Source: Algoriphagus mannitolivorans DSM 15301
GTDB lineage: Bacteria > Bacteroidota > Bacteroidia > Cytophagales > Cyclobacteriaceae
Reading direction: 5' to 3'
Assembly (NCBI RefSeq): GCF_000429425.1
Contig: NZ_AUBV01000004.1
Location: 372,001-436,000 of the forward strand
DNA: 64,000 nucleotides
Both the position numbers and the translations under genes were made by a program. This document shows positions 17,319-24,798 of the stretch, in pieces. The stretch's first letter is position 1; each line of letters starts with the position of its first letter. The notes under the pieces are model-generated. The model made no database searches and was not told the origin of the DNA. It saw only the letters and a list, made by a program, of their open reading frames with translations.

Positions 17319-20300
17319 TTAATGTTCGATGATCACACATCTTCCTTCGGCAATATCCTGCTCAACGCTTTTGTATTTTACGTCTGTTTTGGTAGTGCCA
17401 TTGGTGTACTGAACGGATACTTTGTCATTTCTGCCATAGGTTTTGTCCGTTTTTCTAGGGGCCACCGGCGGAGGAGCGGGGCGGCCAGCTACAGCGGCTG
17501 CAGCTGCAGCACGATTTGCGCCAGGATTCAAGGTAGAGCCAACTTCCTCTTTGGAGGCCTGAACTCTCGGTTCAGATGCCCGCGGAGCCTGAGCCTGCTG
17601 AACTTGAGAGGGATCCTGCTTTGGTAAATCTGCTCTAGTCAAGAAGGAAATCATGTCCTCGTTGAGCTTACCGATGAAGCGCTTGAACATTTCAAAGGCT
17701 TCAAACTTGTAAATCAAAAGAGGATCCTTTTGTTCGTACACCGCATTTTGAACTGACTGCTTCAAGTCATCCATATCCCGGAGATGCTCTTTCCAGTTTT
17801 GGTCAATAATCGCCAAAGTGACATTTTTCTCAATGGATCGGATTAGCTCGCGGCCTTCTGATTCAATAGCTTTTTCGAGGTTACATACCACCCCAATCTG
17901 CTTGATACCATCCGTAATCGGCACCATGATGTCTTTCACCGTCGCACCTCTTTCCTCAAATACTCTTTTGAAAATCGGAAGGGCAGTCTGGCAGATCAGC
18001 TCATTTTTCTGATTATAGCTGTTCATGGCCGCAGCATAAAGCTCCTGAGTGAGCTTCATAGCATCCTTTGACTTCAAATCTCCTTCGGAAATAGGATAAT
18101 CCACACCCAAAGAAGTAAAGATATTCATCCGTAGGTCATCCGCATTTTCAGTGGATTTGCCTATGTCAATCAAGCTTTCACATACATCGTAAAGGATATT
18201 GAGTATATCCAATTCCAGACGCTCACCTTTTAGAGCATTTCTTCTTCGCTTATAAACAACCTCTCTTTGGGAATTCATGACGTCGTCATATTCCAAGAGT
18301 CGCTTACGGGTTCCGAAGTTGTTTTCTTCTACTTTTTTCTGGGCTCTCTCGATGGATTTAGTGATCATGCTGTGCTGAATCACTTCTCCTTCTTCCAGTC
18401 CCATTCTATCCATCAATTTGGCGATTCGGTCTGATCCAAACAGTCGCATCAGAGAATCTTCCAAAGAGACAAAGAATTGAGAGGATCCCACATCACCTTG
18501 TCGACCAGAACGACCACGAAGCTGTCTATCCACTCGTCGGGATTCATGTCTTTCTGTACCGATGATGGCCAGACCACCGGCTTTTCTGGATTCAGGGGTT
18601 AGTTTGATATCCGTACCTCGACCCGCCATGTTGGTTGCAATTGTCACGGTTCCTGGCTTTCCTGCCTCAGCAACAATTTCTGCTTCACGAGCATGTTGCT
18701 TGGCATTCAAAACCTGATGAGGGATCTTCTTCAAGGTCAGCATTCTGCTCAATACCTCGGAAATTTCCACAGAAGTAGTACCAACCAAGACCGGTCTCCC
18801 TGCTGCAACCAATTCATTGATTTCATCGGTAACGGCATTGAATTTCTCGCGGACGGTTTTGTACACTTTGTCCTCCCGATCTGCACGGATGATAGGCTTA
18901 TTGGTAGGAATCACCACCACATCCAACTTGTAGATTTCCCAGAATTCTCCGGCTTCCGTTTCCGCTGTACCGGTCATACCGGCAAGCTTGTGATACATAC
19001 GGAAGTAATTTTGAAGAGTAATCGTCGCGTAGGTCTGGGTAGCATCCTCTACTTTGACATTTTCCTTAGCTTCAATCGCCTGATGAAGTCCGTCGGAATA
19101 TCGTCTTCCCTCCATTACACGACCGGTCTGCTCATCAACGATTTTCACTTTGCCATCCACAATGATGTACTCCGTATCCCGCTCAAACATGCAATAAGCT
19201 TTGAGCAACTGGTTTACGGTGTGGATTCGCTGAGCCTTTACGCCGTAATCCTTGATGACTTCTTCCTTACGGATTAATTTTTCCTTGTCGTCAATAGAAG
19301 TATCTTTTTCCAATTCGGCGATCACTACACCGATATCTGGAAGAATGAAGAATGTCGGATCTTCATTTTTGGAAGTCATGGCTTCGATGCCACGGTCAGT
19401 AAGATCAACTACATTGCTTTTTTCATCGATAGTAAAAAATAGCGGTTCGTCTGCCTCAGGCATATTCCGCTTATTGTCTTGGAGGTAATAGTTCTCCGTT
19501 TTCTGAAGAATTACTCGAATTCCAGGCTCAGAAAGGTATTTGATCAAAGGCTTGTATTTTGGCATACCTCGGAAGGCACGAAAAAGTGCCAAACCACCTT
19601 CTTTCTCATTTCCATCTGCAATCAATTTCTTGGCTGAGCCCAAAAATCCCTGAACAAGTTTTCGCTGCTCATCCACTAGGCCAGCAACGCGCGGCTTCAT
19701 TTCGTCGAACTCATGCACATCTCCTCTTGGCACAGGGCCTGAAATGATCAAAGGAGTCCTTGCATCATCAATCAACACGGAATCGACCTCATCGACCATG
19801 GCAAAATGGTGTTTTCCTTGTACCAAGTCGCCGGCCTCCCGGGCCATGTTGTCCCGTAGGTAGTCAAAGCCAAACTCATTGTTTGTACCATAGACGATGT
19901 CACATCCGTAGGCTTTTTTCCTTCCAAAAGAGTTCGGCTGATACTTGTCAATACAATCGACAGTCAGGCCGTGAAATTCAAACAAAGGAGCATTCCATTC
20001 AGAGTCACGTTTTGCCAGGTAATCATTGACAGTAACGACATGTACTCCTCTTCCAGAAAGAGCATTCAAAAACGCAGGCAAGGTGGAAACAAGGGTTTTA
20101 CCCTCGCCGGTAGCCATTTCGGCAATTTTCCCCTTGTGGAGGACCATACCCCCAATAAGCTGAACATCGTAATGAACCATGTCCCAAACCACTTCAGTAC
20201 CCGCGGCCATCCACTTGTTATGCCACACTGCCGTCTCTCCTAGGATCTCCACATTTGCTTTGGTCGCCGCAAGCTCACGATCTCGAATAGTTGCCTGGAC

Positions 20301-20699
20301 TTCCAGCTTTCCGTTTTCTTTGAATCGCCTTGCTGTTTCCTTGACAATGGCGAAAGCCGTGGTCATCACCTCCTCCAGGACTTTTTCCAATTCGGAATCC
20401 CTTTCTTTTTCAAGGGCATCTATTTGATTGAAAAGCTGGTCTTTTTCGTGGATAGCATCAGCAGGAAGAGCTTCTATCTGAGTCTTGATTTCCGTGATTT
20501 TCTCATCGATGGACTGAAGGTGCTCGTTGATTTTAGTCCTGATTTCCTGAGTTTTTTCCCTCAGTTGATCATCGGTAAGTGAATTCAATCCCGCAAAAAT
20601 CTTGTTGATTTCAGTGACTTTCGGGAGGAGTTCTTTGATATCTCTATCGGATTTGGTGCCGAAAACTTTGGCTAATCCTTTTGCAATAAAATCTAGCAT
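17319..20699 (-). CDS. secA: SecA preprotein translocase ATPase
   Basis: Motor of the Sec pathway (1126 aa). Walker A is ATGEGKT at 196-202 and Walker B-like MVDEVDSVLIDDARTP follows; later helicase motifs GTTSVE, TNMAGRGTDI and RQLRGRSGRQGD are intact. Two departures from E. coli SecA are visible. First, about 93 extra residues, rich in Glu/Lys and coiled-coil-like (about 60-120), precede the ATPase core. Second, the C-terminal Cys/His zinc motif that binds SecB is absent; the protein ends in an Ala/Pro-rich linker and a tail near NDKVSVQYTNGT. I believe both are usual for Bacteroidota. Confidence 0.97.
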   Translation of the reverse strand: MLDFIAKGLAKVFGTKSDRDIKELLPKVTEINKIFAGLNSLTDDQLREKTQEIRTKINEHLQSIDEKITEIKTQIEALPADAIHEKDQLFNQIDALEKERDSELEKVLEEVMTTAFAIVKETARRFKENGKLEVQATIRDRELAATKANVEILGETAVWHNKWMAAGTEVVWDMVHYDVQLIGGMVLHKGKIAEMATGEGKTLVSTLPAFLNALSGRGVHVVTVNDYLAKRDSEWNAPLFEFHGLTVDCIDKYQPNSFGRKKAYGCDIVYGTNNEFGFDYLRDNMAREAGDLVQGKHHFAMVDEVDSVLIDDARTPLIISGPVPRGDVHEFDEMKPRVAGLVDEQRKLVQGFLGSAKKLIADGNEKEGGLALFRAFRGMPKYKPLIKYLSEPGIRVILQKTENYYLQDNKRNMPEADEPLFFTIDEKSNVVDLTDRGIEAMTSKNEDPTFFILPDIGVVIAELEKDTSIDDKEKLIRKEEVIKDYGVKAQRIHTVNQLLKAYCMFERDTEYIIVDGKVKIVDEQTGRVMEGRRYSDGLHQAIEAKENVKVEDATQTYATITLQNYFRMYHKLAGMTGTAETEAGEFWEIYKLDVVVIPTNKPIIRADREDKVYKTVREKFNAVTDEINELVAAGRPVLVGTTSVEISEVLSRMLTLKKIPHQVLNAKQHAREAEIVAEAGKPGTVTIATNMAGRGTDIKLTPESRKAGGLAIIGTERHESRRVDRQLRGRSGRQGDVGSSQFFVSLEDSLMRLFGSDRIAKLMDRMGLEEGEVIQHSMITKSIERAQKKVEENNFGTRKRLLEYDDVMNSQREVVYKRRRNALKGERLELDILNILYDVCESLIDIGKSTENADDLRMNIFTSLGVDYPISEGDLKSKDAMKLTQELYAAAMNSYNQKNELICQTALPIFKRVFEERGATVKDIMVPITDGIKQIGVVCNLEKAIESEGRELIRSIEKNVTLAIIDQNWKEHLRDMDDLKQSVQNAVYEQKDPLLIYKFEAFEMFKRFIGKLNEDMISFLTRADLPKQDPSQVQQAQAPRASEPRVQASKEEVGSTLNPGANRAAAAAAVAGRPAPPPVAPRKTDKTYGRNDKVSVQYTNGTTKTDVKYKSVEQDIAEGRCVIIEH

Positions 20700-20785
20700 A
20701 AACTTATGTTGTATCCCTTTTTGGGGGCTTAAAAATAAGCCCTTTTTGTTAGAATTGATAATCGACCAGAGGAATGGTTCTGGAC

Positions 20786-21592
20786 TTAAAGTTGATTTTC
20801 TTTAATTGATATTTTCCCGGAAAAAACCTGTTCGGCAGGCCCTATCAACCATATATTCTGATAGCCCCCTTTTCCGTTTTCTTCAAATTTTACGGACAGA
20901 TTGCCTCCTAGGGTCTTGATTTTAACCTCATTGAGGTTTTTTTGAGAGCCAAAAACCAAAGCCGCGGCAGTCACGCCAGTACCACAGGAAAGCGTTTCAT
21001 TTTCAACTCCACGCTCGTAGGTTCTGACAAATACTTCTCCTGTCGCCAGTTCTTGTAGGAAATTAACATTGGTCCCGGAGGGAGCATATTGGCTGTCGTA
21101 TCGAACAGATTTACCCTCATCAAATACCGGGTAACTTTTAATTTCTTCTACAAATCGGATATGATGAGGAGAACCGGTATTGACAAAGAAATCTGAGCGT
21201 CTGTCCTCGATACCTTTCACATCACCCATCAAAAGTTCGACCTGGTTATTTCTTAAAATTGCCTCATGAGGTCCGTCAATAGCCAGGAAGCGAGTGGAGT
21301 CGGAGACTATTCCCAAAAATGAGGAAAATGCAACGGCACATCTCGCTCCGTTTCCACACATACTTTGACTACCGTCGGAATTGAAATAAACCATCTCAAA
21401 ATCGTAATCGGGATGATTACGAATCAATATCAGGCCATCAGCGCCTATTCCAAATTTACGGTCGCATAGCTTGCGGACTAAGTCGAGGTTTTTTTCATCA
21501 AAGGCCTGAACACGATCATCCATCATGATGAAGTCATTTCCGGTCCCTTGATATTTATAGAAAGTAAAATCCATGAAGGAAAAATTTTTCAT
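20786..21592 (-). CDS. dapF: Diaminopimelate epimerase
   Basis: Converts LL- to meso-diaminopimelate for lysine and peptidoglycan synthesis (268 aa). Both catalytic cysteines are present: Cys79 in MCGNGARCA and the second in SCGTGVTAAAL near residue 212. The N-terminal FYKYQGTGNDF and FGIGADGLI motifs are typical. The Met at 21574 (MDFTFYKY) is an equally likely start, because the first six residues are not part of the conserved core. It is divergent from the superoxide dismutase gene. Confidence 0.95.
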   Translation of the reverse strand: MKNFSFMDFTFYKYQGTGNDFIMMDDRVQAFDEKNLDLVRKLCDRKFGIGADGLILIRNHPDYDFEMVYFNSDGSQSMCGNGARCAVAFSSFLGIVSDSTRFLAIDGPHEAILRNNQVELLMGDVKGIEDRRSDFFVNTGSPHHIRFVEEIKSYPVFDEGKSVRYDSQYAPSGTNVNFLQELATGEVFVRTYERGVENETLSCGTGVTAAALVFGSQKNLNEVKIKTLGGNLSVKFEENGKGGYQNIWLIGPAEQVFSGKISIKENQL

Positions 21593-21629
21593 TCTCAGAC
21601 AAAAACTTATCCAAGAAGTAATTCCAATA

Positions 21630-21637
21630 CAAACATA
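21630..21637 (-). promoter_or_regulatory. Candidate -7 box of dapF
   Basis: Minus-strand TATGTTTG fits TAnnTTTG and lies 38 bases upstream of the first dapF ATG. No exact TTG at the -33 distance was found. Confidence 0.35.
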
Positions 21638-21744
21638 ACCAAGTTGTCAGGAAATCGGACGGATTGTCTGATTATCAATTTTTAATCCCCGCTAGATTGG
21701 CTAATTTCAAATTTGAATCAAAAACTATTAATCCTATTTACACG

Positions 21745-22500
21745 ATGAAAAGCCTAGAAAATGGATTATCCAGAAGAGAGTTCCTCTCCAATACTTCCAA
21801 AGCGAGTTTTGCGGTAGGTCTAGTGGGTACCGGAATTTTGAGCGCTTGCTCAGGCGATGCCAAAGGAGATGGCAAAGCGATTTTGGCAACCAGTTTTACC
21901 CAAACTCCATTAGCCTATGATTTTTCGGCACTTGAGCCTAACATCGATTCTTTGACGATGGAAATTCACTATACCAAACATGCTGCAGGCTATGCCAAAA
22001 ACCTGAGCGAGGCGGTGGGAGAAGAAAGCGTGGATACCAATAAGCCATTGGAAGATGTTTTGGCTGGAATTTCCAAGTATTCAACCAAAATGCGAAATAA
22101 TGCCGGTGGCCACTATAACCATGAGCTGTTCTGGAAAATCATGAGCCCTCAGGGAGGAGGAATGCCGGAAGGTGCTTTGGCAGAAGCTATCAATTCTTCT
22201 TTTGGAAGCTATGATGCCTTTGTGGAACAGTTTGAAACAGCCGCAAAAACCCGATTCGGCTCAGGTTGGGCATGGTTAGTGGTTGGAGAAGATAAAAAAC
22301 TTGCCGTAGGATCCACACCAAATCAAGACAATCCACTGATGGATATTTCCGATTTCAAAGGAATTCCGCTAATGGGAATAGATGTTTGGGAACATGCTTA
22401 TTATTTGAATTACCAAAACAGACGACCAGAGTATATTTCAGCCTTTTGGAATGTGCTGGATTGGGGAATTATTTCACAGCGATATTCACAAGCTGTGTAA
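21745..22500 (+). CDS. Fe/Mn superoxide dismutase with Tat-lipoprotein signal
   Basis: Superoxide dismutase of the iron/manganese family (251 aa from the chosen start). The N-terminus carries a twin-arginine motif SRREFL (Arg10, Arg11), a hydrophobic stretch and a lipobox ILSAC (Cys35). The enzyme should therefore be folded in the cytoplasm, exported by Tat and anchored in an outer envelope layer. Metal ligands are visible in HYTKHAAGY, GGHYNHELFW and DVWEHAYYLNYQ. The frame opens earlier at 21664, but that lead has no signal features, so the Met at 21745 was chosen. A strong terminator follows. Confidence 0.93.
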   Translation: MKSLENGLSRREFLSNTSKASFAVGLVGTGILSACSGDAKGDGKAILATSFTQTPLAYDFSALEPNIDSLTMEIHYTKHAAGYAKNLSEAVGEESVDTNKPLEDVLAGISKYSTKMRNNAGGHYNHELFWKIMSPQGGGMPEGALAEAINSSFGSYDAFVEQFETAAKTRFGSGWAWLVVGEDKKLAVGSTPNQDNPLMDISDFKGIPLMGIDVWEHAYYLNYQNRRPEYISAFWNVLDWGIISQRYSQAV

Positions 22501-22511
22501 AAGGTCAACAC

Positions 22512-22541
22512 TAAGGAAGAGCTTCTCTTCCTTATTTTTTT
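22512..22541 (+). terminator. Terminator after the superoxide dismutase gene
   Basis: TAAGGAAGAG pairs perfectly with CTCTTCCTTA around a CTT loop, followed by a T run. It starts 12 bases after the stop codon. Confidence 0.92.
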
Positions 22542-22679
22542 CTTCTTTTTGATCGGGAAGCCTGTATAAAACCCTGTTTTTGAGTCAATTTAGATGTTTT
22601 TGAAATCTAAGGCCGGAGAAGTTTAGGGCCATGGCATTGGGTTTGACTTTTTCGGAACAAACCAATTATCAATCACCTT

Positions 22680-23465
22680 ATGAAAAAGTATCCTAATCTA
22701 TTTGGAAAACTTTCCCTTGCGCTCGCATTGGGAATTGCGCTGAGCTCTTGCTCAAATGATGACGAACAAGCCATCACTGATCCACAGACCCAAGCGAAAT
22801 TAAGCACCACAGCTTCCAGCGGATCCAATGCAGGAGCAGAAAACGCCAGAGTTGTGGTAGGTGGAATGACTGTTTCCAATTTCTACGTCGGCACTCAAAG
22901 CGTAGAAATGAAATATTTTGCAAAAGCTGATTTGTTGGCAGGTATCAACTTGGGAAATCTCCAGTTGAAATCCAATACAAGCGCAGCGCTACAATCTTCC
23001 TCTTCTACCAAGAAAACTCACACTTTGGTTTCCTCAGGAAATGCACAGTTTTCAGCAATCGGTGAGGGAAGTACACCTGAAGGAAATTATAAGGAGGTTA
23101 CCTTTAAGCTTTTCAAAAACACTGAAGGAAACGCCAATAATCCCTTGTTCCAGAAATCTTTGGTAGTTACCGGAGAGGTAAATGGTAAGGTGACCACCTT
23201 CTGGACTGAGAGTGAAAAAGTAATACGGGCGATGTCAGAAGCCTCCACTGGAGTCGAGGTGGACAACAATACCGAGATGGTGTTGGTCTTTGAATTGAAT
23301 AAGCTTTTTGCTGGAGTAGATTTCAATACTGCTCTAGACGCCAATCTGGATGGAAGGATTGAAATCAGCCCAAACAGTCCGGATGGCAACTTAGTGTTGT
23401 TTAACAAAATCGAAAGCAATCTAGAATCTGCAGTTTCCTTGAAAAACAGACAATCCATCAAATAA
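22680..23465 (+). CDS. Lipoprotein of unknown function
   Basis: Lipoprotein of 261 aa with signal peptide and lipobox ALSSC (about Cys24), followed by an acidic, Ser/Thr-rich linker. The body is predicted to be mostly beta strand, with a run of small residues (KSNTSAALQSSSST). I do not recognise the family; a DUF4382-like envelope protein is possible. It is monocistronic, with a strong terminator right after the stop. Confidence 0.75.
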   Translation: MKKYPNLFGKLSLALALGIALSSCSNDDEQAITDPQTQAKLSTTASSGSNAGAENARVVVGGMTVSNFYVGTQSVEMKYFAKADLLAGINLGNLQLKSNTSAALQSSSSTKKTHTLVSSGNAQFSAIGEGSTPEGNYKEVTFKLFKNTEGNANNPLFQKSLVVTGEVNGKVTTFWTESEKVIRAMSEASTGVEVDNNTEMVLVFELNKLFAGVDFNTALDANLDGRIEISPNSPDGNLVLFNKIESNLESAVSLKNRQSIK

Positions 23466-23471
23466 GATTAG

Positions 23472-23498
23472 AAAAAGGCCGGGAGTTCCGGCCTTTTT
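23472..23498 (+). terminator. Terminator after the lipoprotein gene
   Basis: AAAAAGGCCGG pairs perfectly with CCGGCCTTTTT around a GAGTT loop, six bases after the stop codon. It may work in both directions. Confidence 0.92.
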
Positions 23499-23535
23499 CA
23501 TTTAATTCAAAGCTCAAATTTCAATGTAGCTTTCT

Positions 23536-24003
23536 ATGCAAGATCCAAAGTCTCTTACTTCTGTAGCCTTATTTCATCAGACCTTTAAGCATCCGGTACT
23601 CCCAAGTCCCACAATTCCTTCCGAAACCCGATGTAACCTGCGGGTATCCTTGCTTTCTGAAGAATTGAAAGAACTTGAAGAAGCAATTGAAAACAAAGAT
23701 CTAGTAGAAATCGCGGATGCGCTTTGTGACCTCCAATACGTACTCTCGGGAGCAATTCTTGAATTTGGGTTGGGGGAAAAGTTCAAAGAACTCTTTGACG
23801 AAGTGCAACGCTCCAATATGAGCAAGGCCTGCAAGACTGAAGAGGAAGCAAAAGCCACTGTTGCCCATTATGAGGCAAAGGGCACACCTTGCTTTTATGA
23901 AAAAGAAGGGGATTTATACCTGGTATTCAGAGAGGGAGATCACAAAACGCTGAAGTCAGTAAATTATTCTCCGGCAGATTTAAAGGGGATTTTGGAAAAA
24001 TAA
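23536..24003 (+). CDS. MazG-like nucleoside triphosphate pyrophosphohydrolase
   Basis: All-alpha NTP pyrophosphohydrolase of the MazG/PRA-PH superfamily (155 aa). The metal-binding helices are visible: RVSLLSEELKELEEAIENKD (the EExxE motif) and then IADALCDLQYVLSGA (the D-x-x-D helix). A later KACKTEEEAKATV and YLVFREGDHKTLKS region matches the short Bacteroidota version. A likely role is hydrolysis of non-canonical or excess nucleotides. No signal peptide. Specificity unknown. Confidence 0.85.
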   Translation: MQDPKSLTSVALFHQTFKHPVLPSPTIPSETRCNLRVSLLSEELKELEEAIENKDLVEIADALCDLQYVLSGAILEFGLGEKFKELFDEVQRSNMSKACKTEEEAKATVAHYEAKGTPCFYEKEGDLYLVFREGDHKTLKSVNYSPADLKGILEK

Positions 24004-24024
24004 ACTGTATGAATTTAGAATTTC

Positions 24025-24053
24025 TGCCTGCTGGATCAGCAGGCATTTTTTTT
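24025..24053 (+). terminator. Terminator after the MazG-like gene
   Basis: TGCCTGCTG pairs perfectly with CAGCAGGCA around a three-base loop and is followed by eight T residues. Confidence 0.93.
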
Positions 24054-24060
24054 AGTCCAC

Positions 24061-24086
24061 AAAAAAGCCCCGCATTGCTGCGAGGC
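24061..24086 (-). terminator. Copied tRNA terminator hairpin, distal copy
   Basis: Minus-strand GCCTCGCA pairs with TGCGGGGC (one G:U pair) around a GCAA tetraloop, then six T residues. Same hairpin as at 24406-24430. Confidence 0.75.
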
Positions 24087-24091
24087 TTATG

Positions 24092-24160
24092 TACCAGGAG
24101 CGGGACTTGAACCTGTCTGCAACAGGCAGGCCCGCACGTCCAAATGGACACAAGATTTTA
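24092..24160 (-). pseudogene. Half tRNA-Leu (position 34 to 3' end), disrupted
   Basis: On the minus strand this starts TAAAATCTTG, identical to the intact tRNA-Leu(UAA) from anticodon base 34 onward, and runs to the discriminator base at 24092. The 5' half is missing. The T arm is interrupted by a 19-base insertion that is nearly palindromic (CCTGTCTG, CAA, CAGGCAGG). It cannot fold as a tRNA. The first triplet, TAA, is also the stop codon of the GIY-YIG reading frame. Confidence 0.9.
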
Positions 24161-24391
24161 TAAACCCAATATTTCCCTTTTTCCATTAGTCGTCTTCAAA
24201 TACTTCTCAAATTCCCTTACCTCAGCTCTATTTGGGAAGTCTTTCTGGAAAATCAGTACAAATGGTCGATAAGGCTTTGTTGTTCGTTCATATCCAGAAT
24301 TGTGGCGATGAATTCTTCGTTCTAAATCTGATGTCAGTCCAACATAAACATATTTCCTTACCGTACTGGATATCGCATAGACTGTGAACAT
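24158..24391 (-). CDS. GIY-YIG nuclease-family protein inside tRNA-Leu unit
   Basis: Small single-domain GIY-YIG protein (77 aa). The GIY and YIG elements appear as TVYAIS and YVYVGLTS, followed by the Arg-containing helix DLERRIHRHN and the region NSGYERTTKPYRPF; a Glu (EFEKYLKTTNGKRE) lies near the end. This is the URI/SLX1-like short form, close to the minimal size. The gene starts about 15 bases after the tRNA-Leu terminator hairpin, and its TAA stop is the anticodon triplet of the displaced tRNA half. Catalytic activity is plausible but unproven. A homing-type role at the tRNA gene is inference from the layout. Confidence 0.85.
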   Translation of the reverse strand: MFTVYAISSTVRKYVYVGLTSDLERRIHRHNSGYERTTKPYRPFVLIFQKDFPNRAEVREFEKYLKTTNGKREILGL

Positions 24392-24403
24392 GCTGAAAAA
24401 TAA

Positions 24404-24485
24404 ACAAAAAGCCCCGCATTGCTGCGAGGCTTATGTACCAGGAGCGGGACTTGAACCCGCACGTCCAAATGGACACAAGATTTTA
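24404..24485. repeat. Direct repeat copy 2: 3' half of intact tRNA-Leu plus hairpin
   Basis: Counterpart of 24059-24160 without the 19-base insertion. The offset between the anticodon triplets of the two copies is 325 bases. Confidence 0.9.
24406..24430 (-). terminator. Terminator hairpin of tRNA-Leu
   Basis: Minus-strand GCCTCGCA pairs with TGCGGGGC around a GCAA loop, followed by TTTTTG. It starts six bases after the tRNA 3' end, so read-through would be needed to reach the GIY-YIG gene. Confidence 0.8.
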
Positions 24486-24519
24486 AGTCTTGCGTGTCTA
24501 CCAATTCCACCATCCCGGC
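24436..24519 (-). tRNA. tRNA-Leu(TAA)
   Basis: 84-nt class II tRNA without encoded CCA. The anticodon stem CAAGA/TCTTG closes the loop CTTAAAA, giving anticodon TAA at plus positions 24483-24485. The long variable arm (GTGTCCATTTGGACGT) is present, and the T arm is CGGG, loop, CCCG. The acceptor GCCGGGA pairs with TCCTGGT through two G:U pairs. Cotranscribed with tRNA-Gly. Confidence 0.95.
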
Positions 24520-24575
24520 TTGCTCTACTTTACAGTAGAGGGAAGACTTTTTGAGCAAAATGCTCTTAAACAACA

Positions 24576-24595
24576 AAGCCCTTTTGCAAGGGCTT
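24576..24595. terminator. Small hairpin between tRNA-Leu and tRNA-Gly
   Basis: AAGCCCTT pairs perfectly with AAGGGCTT around a four-base loop. It lacks a T run on the tRNA strand, so it is more likely a processing or stability structure than a strict terminator. Confidence 0.45.
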
Positions 24596-24600
24596 AATCG

Positions 24601-24673
<73 letters not shown>

Positions 24674-24711
24674 TTGTTTTACCAGACCGTTGTCTTGGCT
24701 AATTGTGGATG

Positions 24712-24741
24712 CAAAGGTAAGTCCAGAAAATATTTATGCAA
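24712..24741 (-). promoter_or_regulatory. Bacteroidota promoter of the tRNA-Gly/tRNA-Leu unit
   Basis: Minus strand: TTG at 24741-24739, a 19-base spacer and TACCTTTG at 24719-24712, an exact match to the TTG/TAnnTTTG consensus. It lies 39 bases upstream of tRNA-Gly. Confidence 0.75.
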
Positions 24742-24798
24742 GAGTCTTCTTAAGAATTTTTTTTGAAAACATTTGAGTTTGCTGATTTTCAGCGGATT

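Larger units (their letters stand above)
24059..24160. repeat. Direct repeat copy 1: displaced tRNA-Leu 3' half plus its hairpin
   Basis: From the AC before the A run, through the hairpin and the tRNA 3' half to the anticodon triplet, this matches 24404-24485. The two differences are one A in the A run and an extra 19 bases (24114-24132) inside the T arm. The identity stops exactly at tRNA position 34. Confidence 0.9.
24161..24485 (-). mobile_element. Putative 325-bp tRNA-Leu-nested GIY-YIG element
   Basis: The interval between anticodon base 34 of the intact tRNA-Leu and the start of the displaced half-tRNA. If an element entered at the anticodon loop carrying its own copy of the tRNA 3' half, it would restore the tRNA and push the old half to the far side, which is what is seen. 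Its only gene is the GIY-YIG frame. A tandem duplication of the tRNA half with later gain of the frame is the alternative. Confidence 0.5.

Noticed and set aside
18693-19277. Long antisense frame inside secA (194 aa)
   Set aside because: Shadow of the secA reading frame; no start context or motif.
24436-24519. Group I intron in tRNA-Leu(UAA)
   Set aside because: The intact tRNA is continuous through the anticodon loop; nothing interrupts it, and no intron core was seen between the two copies.
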